From the NCBI GenBank assembly GCA_002118135.1, contig BDIU01000344.1, positions 1 through 64,000 of the forward strand: a DNA stretch of 64,000 nucleotides, read 5' to 3'. The DNA is from Trebouxia sp. TZW2008 (Eukaryota; Chlorophyta; Trebouxiophyceae; Trebouxiales; Trebouxiaceae). Of the stretch, positions 49,126 to 61,395 are shown one piece after another. The notes below the pieces were generated by a model, which was not told where the DNA came from, did no database searches, and saw only the letters and a program-made list of their open reading frames with translations. Position 1 is the first letter of the stretch, and every line of letters begins with the position of its first letter. The translations under genes were made by a program, and so were the position numbers.

Positions 49126-51489
49126 ATGCCGGGCTCCTTTTCCAGCAACCATTCCGAAGCAGGCCTGACAGGCGTTGCAGGCCTGAGGAAGGTCTCGGGC
49201 ACAGGCGATACAGTTCCCAATCCCGTGTTTCATGGACCTGGGCCATACAAGGACTCCCTCAAAGTTACCCTGGACAGAAAGAAAGTGGGCCCTTTGTACG
49301 TCGCAGCACGGAAATGGGTCAAGGTGGACAATGCTGGCAACAGCAGCATCATTCAGGCAGAGAAGAACGAATTGACACAGCAACTTGGAGTGCAACTACG
49401 TGACTTGCGTGTGTTGGACCCTTACCTGGCAGCATCTTACCCATCAGCCATCCTGTCACGAGACAGAGCTTTGGTTGTGAACCTAGAGCACATCAAGTGC
49501 ATCATCGCCACAACGTATGTGCTGGTCACAAATGCTGAGGATGACACTGTGCTGGCGTTCATTGAGGAGTTGCAGAGGCGTTGTGCTTCTGATCCCGGAA
49601 ACAACAGCAGGCCAAACAAAGAAGACCAGTCCAGCCCCGATCTGGTCATGCTCAGTGACAAGGGAGACATGACCAAAGAAAACATGTTTCCCTTCCTGGA
49701 GATCCCATTTGAGCTGCGAGTGCTGGAAGTTGTGCTAGAGTCGGTAAGTTCTGCGCTCTTTGCAAGTTGCATTCTTGATGTGCAATTGGCACAGCGTCAT
49801 TTCTGCTGTGCGATCAGCCTTGTCATCTGGCTACAGCCTGTTTTCCTTTTCTTCTTTTCCAGCACAGCACAATAAAGTCTGATCTCTTTACTTGACACAT
49901 CATATTGCTTCAGGTGTGCTCTCATCTGGAGAGGTTGACCTCAGAATTGGAGGCTGCTGCACATCCTGCCTTGGATGCTCTTACAAACAAGGTCAGCCTT
50001 GCAAAATTTTGTCAGGCATCAATCACCATTCCATGACATGCAATCTCATGTCCTTGCGCTGTAAACAATTGGAGATCTTCAGCAAGGCTACCAGTCATAA
50101 GACGTCTGCACCTTCTTGCTTCAGTCTGTGACCGTTGATAATGACTGCAGTCTGGGCTCATCTGCAGGTTTCCACCCACAATTTGGAGAGAGTGCGGCGC
50201 ATTAAGAATCGCATGGTGCGGCTGAACACTCGTGTTGAAACTATTCATGAGCTGTTGGAGAAGCTACTTGATGATGACAGCGACATGAGGGACATCAACT
50301 TGACAGCCAAGCAGTTTGTAAGCATTCTGCTGAACCACGTCTGCTTTCATCAACTGTAGACACGTCTTTGTACTTGTCATCAACCCGTGCTTGCAGGCAA
50401 CCTTTTGTTTTTAAATGATTGAGCAAACTGGGTTGTCCTTTGTACGTCCGTCTCCGTTCACAATTTGATGACTCAAGTTTACATGCCTAGCGTTGCATGA
50501 CCGCAAGCAAGGCTATTGGTCCACATCATCTTGCCAACCTTGCACACAGTCACCCGCAGCAGATACTAAGCAGTAGTGCTGTGCTGGCAAAAGGTGCTTC
50601 TTGATGTTGCAAGTTTTGCATGCGGCCATATGTAGCAGATATTGAGCAGTTGCACTGTGGTGTCAGGAGGTCGAGCGTGCAGCATCCTTTCAGCGCAATT
50701 CTCTGAAAGCTGGCCAGCCGCCTGCATCACCTTTCGGCGGGGTTGAAGCTGAAGATGATGAGGCAGAAGTACAAGAAGTAGAAATGGTGCTGGAGACATA
50801 CTTCATGCACATTGACAATACATACAACAAGCTACAGACCCTTACTGAGTATATTGATGACACAGAGGTGCGCCATGCATGTCTGCTGATGCCTTTTATG
50901 AGACTTCATGACTGATTGGGCAAGATGTTGTCATGCTTGGAGTTTTGATGCTAATGCAGCTTGACGTGAGCTGTGTGTTGTCTGCAGGACTACATTAACA
51001 TAGAGTTAGACAACCAGCGTAATCAGCTGATCCGGGTAAGTGATGCATGTGATCATGACAGAAGGTATTTCTGTGTAATTTTTGGTTCTCTTGAATGCAC
51101 AGCATGTGAACGAGGCAAGCTTGGTGTGTGCAGATTGAGCTAGTATTGACTGCAGCCACATTTGCTGTGGCAATAATTGGCTCAATTGCTGGTATCTTTG
51201 GGATGAACCTCAACAATGGGCGAGAGGATAGCCACGCCATGTTTCTCGTGGTAAGCACACACCTGTGTACAGCTATGCTTGTTGGTGTCAGCGCGCGCTT
51301 CCAATTGAGCTGTGTACTCACTGTACTTCTTTCATGTGGTACTCAGAGGCAATGTCTGCATCATCAGCATGTGTATGCAGCTGACACCTGCTGTGTGACT
51401 TGCAGGTCACTGTGGTCAGCGTGGGTGGCTCTCTCCTGATATTTGCAGCCATCATCGCTTATTGCAGGCGGAAGAAGCTGATAGCATAG
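49126..51489 (+). CDS. MRS2/MGT-type magnesium channel, copy a
   Basis: This is a CorA-superfamily Mg2+ channel of the eukaryotic MRS2 group, which forms pentamers in the inner mitochondrial or other membranes. Exons 49126-49743, 49914-49991, 50168-50317, 50667-50867, 50988-51035, 51134-51250 and 51406-51489 close in phase and give 431 residues. The start is the ATG of MPGSFSS. Typical blocks are [46 protein letters not shown] and [17 protein letters not shown]. The first transmembrane helix ends in the pore motif GMN (388-390), followed by a short loop, the second helix and a basic end (YCRRKKLIA). An acidic insertion lies near 315-325. The closest relative in the window is MRS2-b. Confidence 0.95.
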
Positions 51490-52362
51490 CCCTCACACAT
51501 GCAGTAGACAGCCATAGCATACAACTTGGTGCAGAGTGTTATGCCTGTGAAGTTGGACTGCTATGCTGCTTTCTACCTTGTGTTGAAGGGTCGGCTGTTT
51601 GGTCAATCAGGCAATTTTGACAGGTTCTTGGGCCAGGTCATTGGGGTGGTGTAGATAGAGACGTGTAGAAAGCTTTTACAAACTGTATACATAGTACATA
51701 CTCTTGAGGATGGTCAGTTGTCAAGGTCAGCATCATCATGTCAGATCTGATTTCACTTTATTGGAGATCAGATTCGGCATGCTCATGTCGAGGTGGTCTT
51801 AACTGTCTTATCAGCAGACATACTGGCTTGTTTGCACTGGGCTGCTGTTTATGCGAACTGTAAGGGTGAAGACTTGCTTGCTCTTTTGCGCTCATACTGC
51901 CAGTGCTGTGCAGCTAGGCAGTCTATTGCGGTATAATTGTACATCTTTCATGCATTGAGGTGACACTGTTGGCGTTGCATGCGCATGGTGTATAGCAATT
52001 ACGATGCAGGTGCACTGGAACAATCATACATTCCATACTGAATTTGAACCCTGTGCACATGACGCAAATATACAACACTCGCACGTGAGGGTTATGCTTC
52101 ATAAACAGCTCCTAAGACTATCTTCGATGTACAGCTCTGTCGCATGTACAGCATCAAATGTTGCCTGCGTGTCAGCATTGATGCTGCACAAGCAGCTAAA
52201 CTTTGATTGTCAATCGGCCAAGACTGTGTCAAGCCACTGACACTGACATCAACCTGGAGGACAATGTTACCAAAAGTTTACACAAATTCAGCACGCCTCA
52301 TGTGAGACAGCTGCTCATGTTCACCCCGCATGTGTTTGCTGAACACTGTGTCATTTGCAGCT
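51490..52362. other. Intergenic region between convergent MRS2 genes
   Basis: The 873 bases hold the 3' UTRs of both MRS2 genes. Only short unsupported ORFs occur, and I see no third gene or obvious mobile element. Confidence 0.6.
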
Positions 52363-55300
52363 TCAGCCCACAATACGGCGACCCTCAAAGCACCGTGTGA
52401 ATGGATTATTGACGACTTTGTGCCAGATGCACCACGCCATAAGCATACCATACAACAAAATTGAGCCAAAACAGCTGACAACAGTCACCTGCAGGCATCA
52501 TACAAAATTACATGTGGCATTCTGACAACCTGCATCACAATCTGCACCACAAATGATGTTGCAGAACTTACCACTAGGAATAGAGAGGAGCTGGTCGTGT
52601 GGTTGTCGCTGAGATTCATGCCCCAGATGCTGACAATAGCAAAGACAATAGCTGAAGCCAAGTTGGCAGCATTCAAGATCATGCGCATCTGCAGGCAACC
52701 ACCAGCGACGCTTGCTTGTTGTTTGACCATGCTTGACATTGGACCAAAGGTGGGACTGCCAGGCAACAGGCAAGGATTGCCTTACCCTGATCAGGTTGTT
52801 TCTGAAATTGTCAATCTCCAGATCAAGAAACTCCTGCACACACATGTAAACACGATGAACATGTTGGTGCCAAGCCTGCAACATGAGCATGCAAACATGC
52901 TGAACATGTTGATGCCATGCCTGCAATGAACATGTTGCTGCCATGTCTGCAATATGTGCATGCAAACACAATCACTATTTTACTGCCATGTCTGCAAAAT
53001 GTGTATGCAAATATGATAAGCATGTTGCTATCATGCCTGCAACTTGTGCACATCTCAGACTACACACCTCAGTGTCACTGATGTATTCATTCATTGTGTC
53101 CAGCCTGTTGAAAGTGTTGTCCATGTGTATGAAGTATGCCTCCAACAGCATTTCGACTTGCTGTATTGCTGCATCGTCCTCGTCATGCCCTCGGTACGAC
53201 TTGCGTTCCAGGCTGAGTCTACCCAGAGCCAGCCTCAAGGAAGAAGCTTGCTCAAAGTATGATGCTCGCTTGTCAGCATCTACTGGGTTGCCTGAGATCT
53301 GCTGCAGGTGTGTTTCTCTGTAGCAGCACATGAAACTTTGCAGTGATAGAAGGGAAGGTGTATAATAAAGTGCCAGCCTAGGAAAGCCGCTCATTGACAC
53401 ATGGCGCAAACCCCTTTTCTTAGGCACATGTGTGATGGTTTGAAGCTTGCTCAAGGTATGACGCTGGCTTGTCAGCATCTGCTGGGTTGCTGAGATCTGC
53501 TGCAGGTGTTGCTCTCTGCAGCAGTTACATGCAGCCTTGCCGTGTTTTGTGGTCAGGTGCTAAGCCAAATGTAAGCAGATGAGAGAGCAGGCTAGAAAGC
53601 AGGAGCTTGCTCAAGGTATGACGCTGGTTTGTCAGCATCTACTGGGGTGCCTGAGATGTGCTGCAGGTTTTGCTCTCTGAAGCAGCACATGCAACTTTGC
53701 AGTGATAAAAGGGAAGGTATATAATAGGTTACTAGGAAAGCCGCTCATTGAAACATAGCGCAAACCCCTTTTGTCAGGCAGGTGTATGATGGATTGAAGC
53801 TGGCTCAAGGTATGACGCTGCCTTGTCTACATCTCAGCATCTACTGGGTTGCCTGAGATGCTGCAGGCACCAGACAGTGGAGTTTGCAATGCATGCATAG
53901 CAAATGGTAATGCAGCGTGTCTGCACTTGACATGTTCCTGCAACAAGCTTGGCAATTGATCGATCAGAGTTGGCATCGATGGGGCATAAGCATGCAGAGC
54001 TGTGTTGGCACAAAGTCGCACCTGGCTGTCAGGTTCATGCTTTTCATATCCCCTTCATCTTCGAGGAATTTCTCCAGCAGCTCCCTGATAGTTTCAACTC
54101 GCGTTTTCAGCCGCACCATTCGAGTCTTGATGCGCCGCATCTTGTCAAGCAGCAAAGTAGTCACCTGTCAACACAGGCAAATTGGTCAACGAGTAGCATA
54201 GGTCATTGGGCAATACTGTCGGCTGATGTGACAGCTGTTTTAATCGCACAACAGACATCATCAGACATGATCACCACTGCAGCATCATAGCATCAAAGAC
54301 AAGAACGACACAAGAAGAGCTCACTGAAGTGCATTACCGTATGCACCGTTGGGCTCCTGAGTACAGGGTCCCCAGCCCGCCACAGCTCATCAGTCAGCGT
54401 TGACAGCTTGGCTGAAACCTGCACGTGCAGTCCTTTTGAGCTTGCATATGCTCCTGCAAGATGACCAACCTGCTTTTGATGACAAGATTGATCACTGGAC
54501 AACACATAGCGCAAAGGATATACTTCATGCGATGGACACAAAGATACCGGCAGTAATTGCTGTGATTTGCACTGACCGTTGAAACAAGCTCCAGCTAGAA
54601 AGAGTACAAGCAGCATGACTAGTGGCGAGGCAATTATGTGGCATGACTGCAAGGCTGGTGGGAAGAAGTATGCAGCATGTCACATGCAAGAACAGCGCAC
54701 CGTATCCAAGACTGCCTCTAGCGCTTTTAGCTCAAATGGAGTGTCTTGATAAGATTTCTGACTGATGCTGCTGGTGCTGCTTGTATCAGAAGAGTTGATA
54801 AGCAAGTATGTCTCTAAATCAGAGTCAGATTTGCTGTGTCTCATCAGGTTGTTCTTTTGCTTGGATCTGGTGTCAAACCCTTCATCAGTTTTGTGTGGGT
54901 GAGCACTGCTTGCATGAGTCAGTCTGAATTTGACATCCTCTGCAAACTTCAGGACGCTGGGCTGATCAGCATGTAGAAGCAGCAAGTATTGGGTTGTGAT
55001 GATACACTTGATGTGCTCCATGTTGACAAGAAGTGCCTTCTCTCGACACAGTATGGCAGAAGGATATGATGTTGCCATGGCAGGATCAAGCAGTCTGAGG
55101 TCCCTGACTTGTATTCCAAGCTCTTGGGTAATGGAGAGCTTGTCAGCCTGAAAAGCAGCGACACTCGCCAATTCAGAAAAGTACAATTGGTTTTCTGGAA
55201 CAGGGAGGTCATATAGACAAAATCAGTTCAAAGTCACTACTTGTCTACTGCATGTGACAGCCAAGCTTGCTGTGCCACTTGTGCAGGACCTGATTATGCA

Positions 55301-55795
55301 TAGTGAGTATCGACCATCATGCTTGCAAGATTGTTCTTGCCATGCAACAGCACCAGTTCGAGGCAGAATGAAACCAAAAAGAAGTAAGTATCACAAGGCA
55401 GGAGCATCTACCTGCATGATACTGGTTGCACCAGAGGCTTCGATCTTCAACCACTTCCTTGTCCCCAATGCAGCCAACTGCGCTTTACCAGCTGGCAGTT
55501 GTATGGGGAGCTGTACTGGAGCTTGCACGGGTCTGCTGGGCCTTTGCAAAGCGTTCTCGTCCTCTCTGACGAAGTCTTGGGACATAGCGCGCCGCATCGT
55601 CGACGTTGTGGCTCCTTTGGTGTTGGCATAGTCAGCACTTATTTTGCGAGAAACAGAAGGCCTGGTGGTCACTGTGGCGCTGCCGCTACTCCTTTTCAGT
55701 TTTGGCTGTTTTGAAGCGTTGGCTGCACTGTTAGCGCGCAGCGGCGGCTCCTTCCCGTCAACATCAACAGTGTTGTGAAGATCCTCTGGGAGCAT
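52363..55795 (-). CDS. MRS2/MGT-type magnesium channel, copy b
   Basis: This is a second MRS2-family Mg2+ channel. Exons (high to low): 55795-55412, 55147-54701, 54418-54338, 54164-54022, a proposed 16-nt exon 53860-53845, 53301-53068, 52833-52786, 52688-52572, 52488-52363. The 16-nt exon is inferred: exon 4 ends in phase 2 but exon 53301-53068 begins in phase 0, and the short exon repairs this. About 531 residues result. The N-terminal 100 residues are Ser/Pro/Gln-rich, as in organellar presequences. Family blocks are LGIQVRDLRLLDP, YPSAILCREKALLVNMEHIK, PFELKALEAVLDT and MLLEAYFIHMDNTFNRL. The pore motif is GMN (WGMN), followed by a second helix and a tail richer in aromatic residues than in copy a. 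A Ser-rich linker (about 215-260) is longer than in copy a. Confidence 0.9.
52850..53065 (-). repeat. Minisatellite filling MRS2-b intron between exons 53301-53068 and 52833-52786
   Basis: About four degenerate copies of a roughly 60-base unit carry TTGCAGACATGGCAGCAACA-like cores on the minus strand. Almost the whole intron is made of it. Each unit carries TTGCAG, an acceptor-like string similar to the real TGTGCAG acceptor. Confidence 0.7.
53246..53867 (-). repeat. Four copies of an MRS2-b exon start, two as a 362-bp repeat
   Basis: The acceptor and first about 60 bases of the MRS2-b exon 53301-53068 recur at about 53446-53507, 53608-53668 and 53798-53867. The region 53246-53507 and its surroundings repeat as a block at 53608-53867, offset about 362. 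The second copy has a one-base deletion that breaks frame, the third is open, and the fourth has a stop after about ten codons. Confidence 0.8.
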
Positions 55796-56088
55796 GATCC
55801 AGCGTCAGCCAGCTCTGTCATTCAACGTGACAGACTACATGGTAGACGTACTGTACTTTGTAAACCGGCGTCACGCACGACGGTGCTTTTTGGCAGTCAA
55901 AGCGGTTGAGCAAATCCAAGTGTGCACGAGGGCCTGCCTGCGTGACCGCTCGGCAGGGTGCAACGCATCGATCGGATGCATAGCTGATGCTGCAGCTTGG
56001 ATTGACAGGCTTAGTCACGAAAACGTGAACCGCAGCACGCAGAGCATGCAGCGCAGCTAGTGTCGGTCATTAACCAACGTCGAAGTCA

Positions 56089-56355
56089 ATGCATATGGAC
56101 AGAGCCGCACCATACGCGGCAAAATCGATAGCATCTGTGGCTGCTGCTGCTGCTGAAGCTGCAGCGTCTGTGCTGTCAAAAGTTTCAGCGTCTGCGTTGA
56201 AGACAGGCAGCAAATACTTGAACCACAAAATTGACTATTTGAAAAACAGAAAATATGCAGCGCAGCTTGAGAATGTACAGCAGTTGTTGAGGATGTTGCT
56301 TTGTGAAAGCAATCTCCTGACGCTACGCAATAGATGGCCAGCCGGCCTTATTTGA
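56089..56355 (+). CDS. Orphan small ORF, Ala-rich
   Basis: This 88-residue frame has an Ala-rich helical N-terminal half followed by YLKNRKYAAQLENVQQLLRM, which looks like a short amphipathic helix. It is head to head with MRS2-b, 293 bases away. A donor-like GTGAAA follows the helix, so it may be the first exon of a longer gene whose other exons I cannot find. No family is recognised. Confidence 0.3.
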   Translation: MHMDRAAPYAAKSIASVAAAAAEAAASVLSKVSASALKTGSKYLNHKIDYLKNRKYAAQLENVQQLLRMLLCESNLLTLRNRWPAGLI

Positions 56356-57293
56356 CTTGCTTCAGCTCTAAAGCTGTCAAGTGACGTTGTGTCACAGTCA
56401 ACAAGCTGGCTGACTGTGCCAGCCATTGGCAAGCGTTGATGAAGGTTACCGTATTGCAAAGCTACGGCCTGGTGCCTCCTGCATTGAATCACGTTACCAC
56501 AGTGCTGCCCAAAAGGCACATTGGTGGACGAAATGCAATGTCAAATTTTTTGTTGCCCTAGTGAGCCCTGCATTTATGTTTAACAATTGCTGAGTGTAGA
56601 ACACAATTACTCCAGATTCAGATGATACGTCAAAGCAAAAGGTGAGCGGGCAAGGTGTCAATAGACATAACACACAACGTCTGCAGACAGTTGGAAAGAT
56701 GCTGCATTGCTGCAGAGGTCCAACAAGACATTATGGGTAATTCTGCCACAGTAAGCTCTAAGTAATGCAGCTGATGCTCTCCAGCTGAAAGCACATTGAT
56801 ACGAACTATCTGACAACAGACTTCATCTGACAAGCTTTTGGATCCAGCACTTGAAGATGCTGTTAGCTTGGCTGCCTGCTGTGGGTAGAATCATGTGCTA
56901 TATTTTGCCGCCACCTGCGCAGAATTCAACTTCAACAAATAAATCAAACTTTAACTATGGCACAGCCTACAATGCTTGCCCCATGGGATACGGAGGACAA
57001 GATACTACTGCTCACCCCAAATCAGGGTATCAAGGTATAGGGTACGGGGTATCGGACAGTGAGTCACCATACATAATACTCAATACCTGATACATAATAC
57101 GCAATACGTAGAAATTGACAGTATGGATCACCAAGATGCAGTGCAAATTATGGAATATGCAAAACGCGGCGCAAATATGTGATACCTTATATGCAAGAGC
57201 TCAAGAGTATCAATCACAAGAATGGAGAGTATGATGATTCACTGGTACCAGATACTACCCATTGCCAAGCACAGTGCACTACACAGCAATCGC
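56356..57293. other. Stretch without a supported gene
   Basis: Between the orphan ORF and the kinase stop I see only short ORFs. Bases 57020-57110 are made of short degenerate GGTATC/ATAC-type words (GTATCAAGGTATAGGGTACG). No gene or mobile element is supported. Confidence 0.45.
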
Positions 57294-60200
57294 TCAAGCA
57301 GGAGCTAAGTGTCCCCACCTTGTCAGCAAGTAATTGCCTAATGTTCCAAGGTCTGGTATATCTTTTGGCAGGTCATCTGCTGGGTTTGTAGTACTGAACA
57401 ACTGCTGTGCTTGAGTCTTCATGACATGAAGCTGTGAGTCCTCAGAACACCCGCTTACAATTTGCAGTACCTGCATCAAATTCTAAGATGCTGACATACA
57501 TGGTATGCTCAAACTCAAGACTAGCTTCAAGCAGACGAATTGATCTGCAACTGTTGCATGCTGAAGCGCTACAGGCGAAAGAAAAAAATGACACTGCTGA
57601 CATAACAATTCAGCAAATTAGAGGTGGGCAGGATGCATGCATGGCTTGCCAAAACTCAAATTGATATCCTGCAACAGGTGGGCAGGATGCAGACAGGGGG
57701 CAGAGACTGACCTCAAGCATCATGGCCTGCAAGGAGCCTTGGGACAAGCTCTCTACAGTTGCAAGGGCAGTCAGAGCAGTGCTAGCAGCTGCAGTGGCCT
57801 GGGGATCATTCCTTAGGGTGGCAGCCAATGCAGGCTCAAGCAGCTGCCTCAACCAGACTGCACATCACCACACAACGTGCATACATGTTGACAAAATGCT
57901 TGGTCTGCTGAGCAGGTCATGAAAAGGCCGATTTGATGACAGATGAGATGTCAAGCATTCTGCAAGAACAATCTGAGCTTGAAACAGGTAAAAGCGAACA
58001 AGCAAATGATGTCAGGATTGAGAAGCCAATTCTGGGTGTGTATCTGCTGCAGCATGCACAATCTGGCACGTCTGGCACAATGGCTCAGTAAAGACAGCCA
58101 GGATGAACAGTGAAAGTGATTACATCAAGTGAGAGCGGTGTTGAAGGTCATACCTGACTCTGAGGAGCCAGAGGTAGAGGCAACTTCCTGCATGCTAGCT
58201 TGAGATTGCTGCCAGGAGGCAGCAAGCCGATGATGGCCAGCCTCACTACCGGACTCTGCTTGCTCATACAGCGGCTGCAGTGGCTGTTGCATGTGATGTG
58301 ATTGAGCCTCAGTCTGCAGAAGGCTGTTGCCAAGGTGGTTCTGAGGGTCGGGTGTGCTGACAACCTCTGTCGTGGTGTACTGAACAGTGGCAGGCGGCAA
58401 TGCGTCTGTGCTGATGTCGGTGTTGTTCGAGTCCAGTATGACATCTGAAGCTGCTAGCTCTGTGGATCGGGAGCCATTCATTGCCTGCATGCCAATGCGG
58501 ACTTTTGCTGAGAACTTTACAAGACTTTGCACACTTTACAAACACCTGTCTTGTCCATCACTTCTGACACTGTAGCTGAGACAGGACAGCAACACTCAGC
58601 ACGGTCACGTATGGCAAACCCAACATTGTGTCGTGGCATTACCAGCAATCAAAGACAACTTCCATGGTGAGAGCACGTCTCAAAGCTTTGCGCTCATGCA
58701 AGCAGAAAAGTTTGATGTTTTACTCTGCTTCTGGTGCAGCCAATATGGCAGTGTGGTCAGGAAGGCAGGAGATGCCAGGCGTGGGTTATCAGTCCTGCCT
58801 GTACTAGCTATGCCATAATAGCCAGAGAAGAGTATGTCTGTGTGATGTGATGCCTCACTGTGCCATGATGTCAGAGTGCCATCAAGGTCGTTGTGCATTG
58901 CAATGATGATATGCTAACATGGTCAGAAAGACAGGCAGCACGCAGTTGTGGCTTACCAGGCCTGCCTGTGCTAGCTGCGCCATCATAGCCAGGGAAGGGT
59001 GCCTGGGGATGGTGTGATGCCTCACAGTACCATCATCTCGGAATGTCATGTTGATAGCATGACTGCGCAGTGTGCCAGCTTTTTTGGCCTGGTTTTGTGC
59101 ATCGGGAAGGGTGTTTTCAGTGCCAAAATTCCAGCGCGGCATTGTTTGCTGGTAGTCTGGAGCTTGGCGGTTGAGCTGATCCAAGGGTGGTCGCCTGGCA
59201 GCATGTGCAGTAATGGTGTGTTGCAAAGATGCTGGAGCTTGCACATGCTGCAGAAATTCGTGCTGTAATAGTCCTTCTGCTGTTGGACGCCTTGTCGGGT
59301 CCTGCACACAGAAAATAACAGAAAAAAATCAAGGATTTAGACTGCACAGAGCGTGAATCTCCTGTGTGCAGTCATGTCTCATGCAGTGCTTTATGTTGCT
59401 GTTGGCCTGAGTCAACTTGTACCTTCTATGATCATTGCAGATGTGTCTAATGCAGCGCTGTGTATTGCTGTTGGCATAGGGTAAATTGTGAGATTCATGG
59501 TTGCCGTTGAGCATGTCATGTAGCTGGACATTGATCAGATGGGTGCTCCAGAGACAGCTGATAAGCCATGCAAGCGCAGCATGGCCTAATCTGCGAGGGA
59601 TGGTCAACAGTGCCCAGAAGGGTACCTTCTGCAAGCAGACTGTCACAAAGTCCTTGAATTGGTAGCTGAACGGCCCTTCCAGCTGGGGTGCTGGTGACTT
59701 GGGTATGAGGAAGAGCACCCGCATGGGATGCAAGTCTGCATGTGGCGGAGCTCCTGTGGCCATCTGCAGCACATGACTTATGCTGAGTCACCAGGTAAAC
59801 ACTGCCAGCAGTATGCTGCACGCTGTACTGTATGTAGTCTGACACACAGGACAGACGGCAGCATACAGCACGGTCAGCTTGAAAGGCACAGACAGCTGCT
59901 CTATTGAAAAGATGAGAGTGTAGGTAAGACACATCTCCAGGAAGTGCTTCACAGCCAGGCGGGCCTGTCTGGTCTGCAGCATGTTAGGCTTGTGGTGCTC
60001 ACCTCTATAGCAGTAATGCCAAGAGACCAGATGTCTGCTGTCTCTGCATAGCCTTCCTCAGAGGATTCAATGACCTCAGGAGCCATCCAGTAAGGAGTGC
60101 CAACAAAGGTACGCCGTCTGTAACCCAGAGTGCCAGTCAACTGCCCTGAAACCCCAAAGTCTGAGATCTTGACATCCCCACCAGCTGACAGCAGAATGTT

Positions 60201-61131
60201 GGCTGCTTTCATGTCTCTGTGTATTCTGTGCTCGCTATGGAGGTATCCCAGAGCTTTCACAGTCTCACACAAGATGTAGGCAATGGTTGCTTCTTGAAGG
60301 GGACCGTCCTCAAGCTGAAGAAGCATACAAGGCTTGTCAGAGATCAGCTAGGCAAACTCACAACTGTCTGTTGTTGCTGTAAGGTCATGGCAAGACATGC
60401 AGCTGCAACCACGGAGAAGTCAAACGACTCGTTATGTGCAGCGCATTTCCCCAGGTTTCATGGGAAGTATGCAAGCGCTTGCCTCTGCAGCTGCAGCTGC
60501 TTGACTTTGCTCTGAAGGCGGTGCTTTGTGCAAGATGCCAAGGCACGTACATTGCTGCAAGGACAAGCTTACAAGGTCTGAGACAGAAGTAGCCATGAGC
60601 TCCATAATGATCAGCAGCTCTGTGGTTCCAGGCAGCATGATGGACGCAAAATACTCGGTGATGTTTGGTGAGGCGCACTTGGCAAGCACTGACACTTCCT
60701 GCAAATTACGGAAGCAGCTGTGAAACATGATTAATTTGACATGGAAACAATTGCAAGTCAAAGTGGGAACTTCCTGGCGCTGACCTTGTGAATGTCCTCA
60801 ATGTCATCCTCACTGCGCAGCAGGCATTAGACTTAGGATCCATTATTTGTAGATACAGAGATTACATTTGCCAAAGAGGGCGCAAGAAAAGGCATTGATC
60901 AAGTGTACTTACACATCTTCAAGGTCAATCACTTTGATGGCCACCTCACGCTGCAATTCTCTGTCCCATCTGCAAAAGTTGTCAGCTGAATCAAGAGCCA
61001 TTCTGCATGAATATTGTGCAATTATGCTGGTCAGCAAGCTGATACCCTCTATAGACGTCGCCAAAAGAGCCCCTCCCTATCATGTCAAGCCTTTCATATC
61101 TGTCTGCATGCTCTTGCAAGGCCTCAGCCAT
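57294..61131 (-). CDS. STE20-family protein kinase (MST/GCK-like)
   Basis: This is a Ser/Thr kinase of the STE20 group, close to MST/GCK-III and plant SIK1-type kinases that signal in growth, polarity and cell division. Exons (high to low): 61131-61046, 60969-60913, 60812-60785, 60698-60573, 60314-60003, 59763-59626, 59301-58957, 58484-58154, 57857-57712, 57470-57294. All phases close; 581 residues. The kinase domain is complete: glycine loop [12 protein letters not shown] (18-29), VAIKV with Lys41, HRD (131-133), DFG (151-153), activation segment [13 protein letters not shown] and the C-terminal [11 protein letters not shown]. The C-terminal half is Gln/Ser-rich and not conserved. The downstream end of exon 7 is tandemly duplicated in the following intron. 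Confidence 0.9.
58758..59070 (-). repeat. 167-bp tandem duplication of the kinase exon 7 end
   Basis: Bases 58758-58905 repeat 58925-59070 with an offset of 167. The right copy is the 3' part of exon 7 plus its donor (CTG/GTAAGC). The left copy lies in the intron and its donor GT has become GA, so it cannot be used. Confidence 0.75.
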
Positions 61132-61395
61132 CGCGGCTCAGCTACAGCCTTTGCCTAAGCCAAGCGGTTGTTAGCTTAACCCGCCATAGCTTCAAACGTC
61201 ACCCGGGAGTGACCTTTGTGCGCGTCATACAATCGAGATCGAGCTGAAGACAAGCTACGCAGAGGCTGAAAGCGGAGTCCGCTATCGAAAAAGGAACAAA
61301 CTGTGCGACAGAGCGCGACGCAGTGCAGATCTCACAGGTCAACAGATCGAAACGTAGCTGCCAAACTATGCGACAATGGTAATGCTATGCCTTGA
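61132..61395. promoter_or_regulatory. Short divergent region upstream of the kinase
   Basis: The 264 bases separate the kinase start (minus) from the next plus-strand ATG. They should hold the kinase promoter and perhaps a promoter for the small gene. No element is recognised. Confidence 0.4.

Noticed and set aside
52850..53867. Mobile element in MRS2-b
   Set aside because: Repeats derive from the gene's own exon and intron. No terminal inverted repeats, target-site duplications or transposase frame are seen.
56851..57090. Plus-strand ORF with Asn/Gly/Tyr-rich tail
   Set aside because: It overlaps the irregular ATAC stretch and shows no conserved feature; likely chance.
57000..57110. Repeat-rich ATAC/GGTATC stretch as a telomere-like or satellite array
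   Set aside because: The words are irregular and short, with no fixed period.
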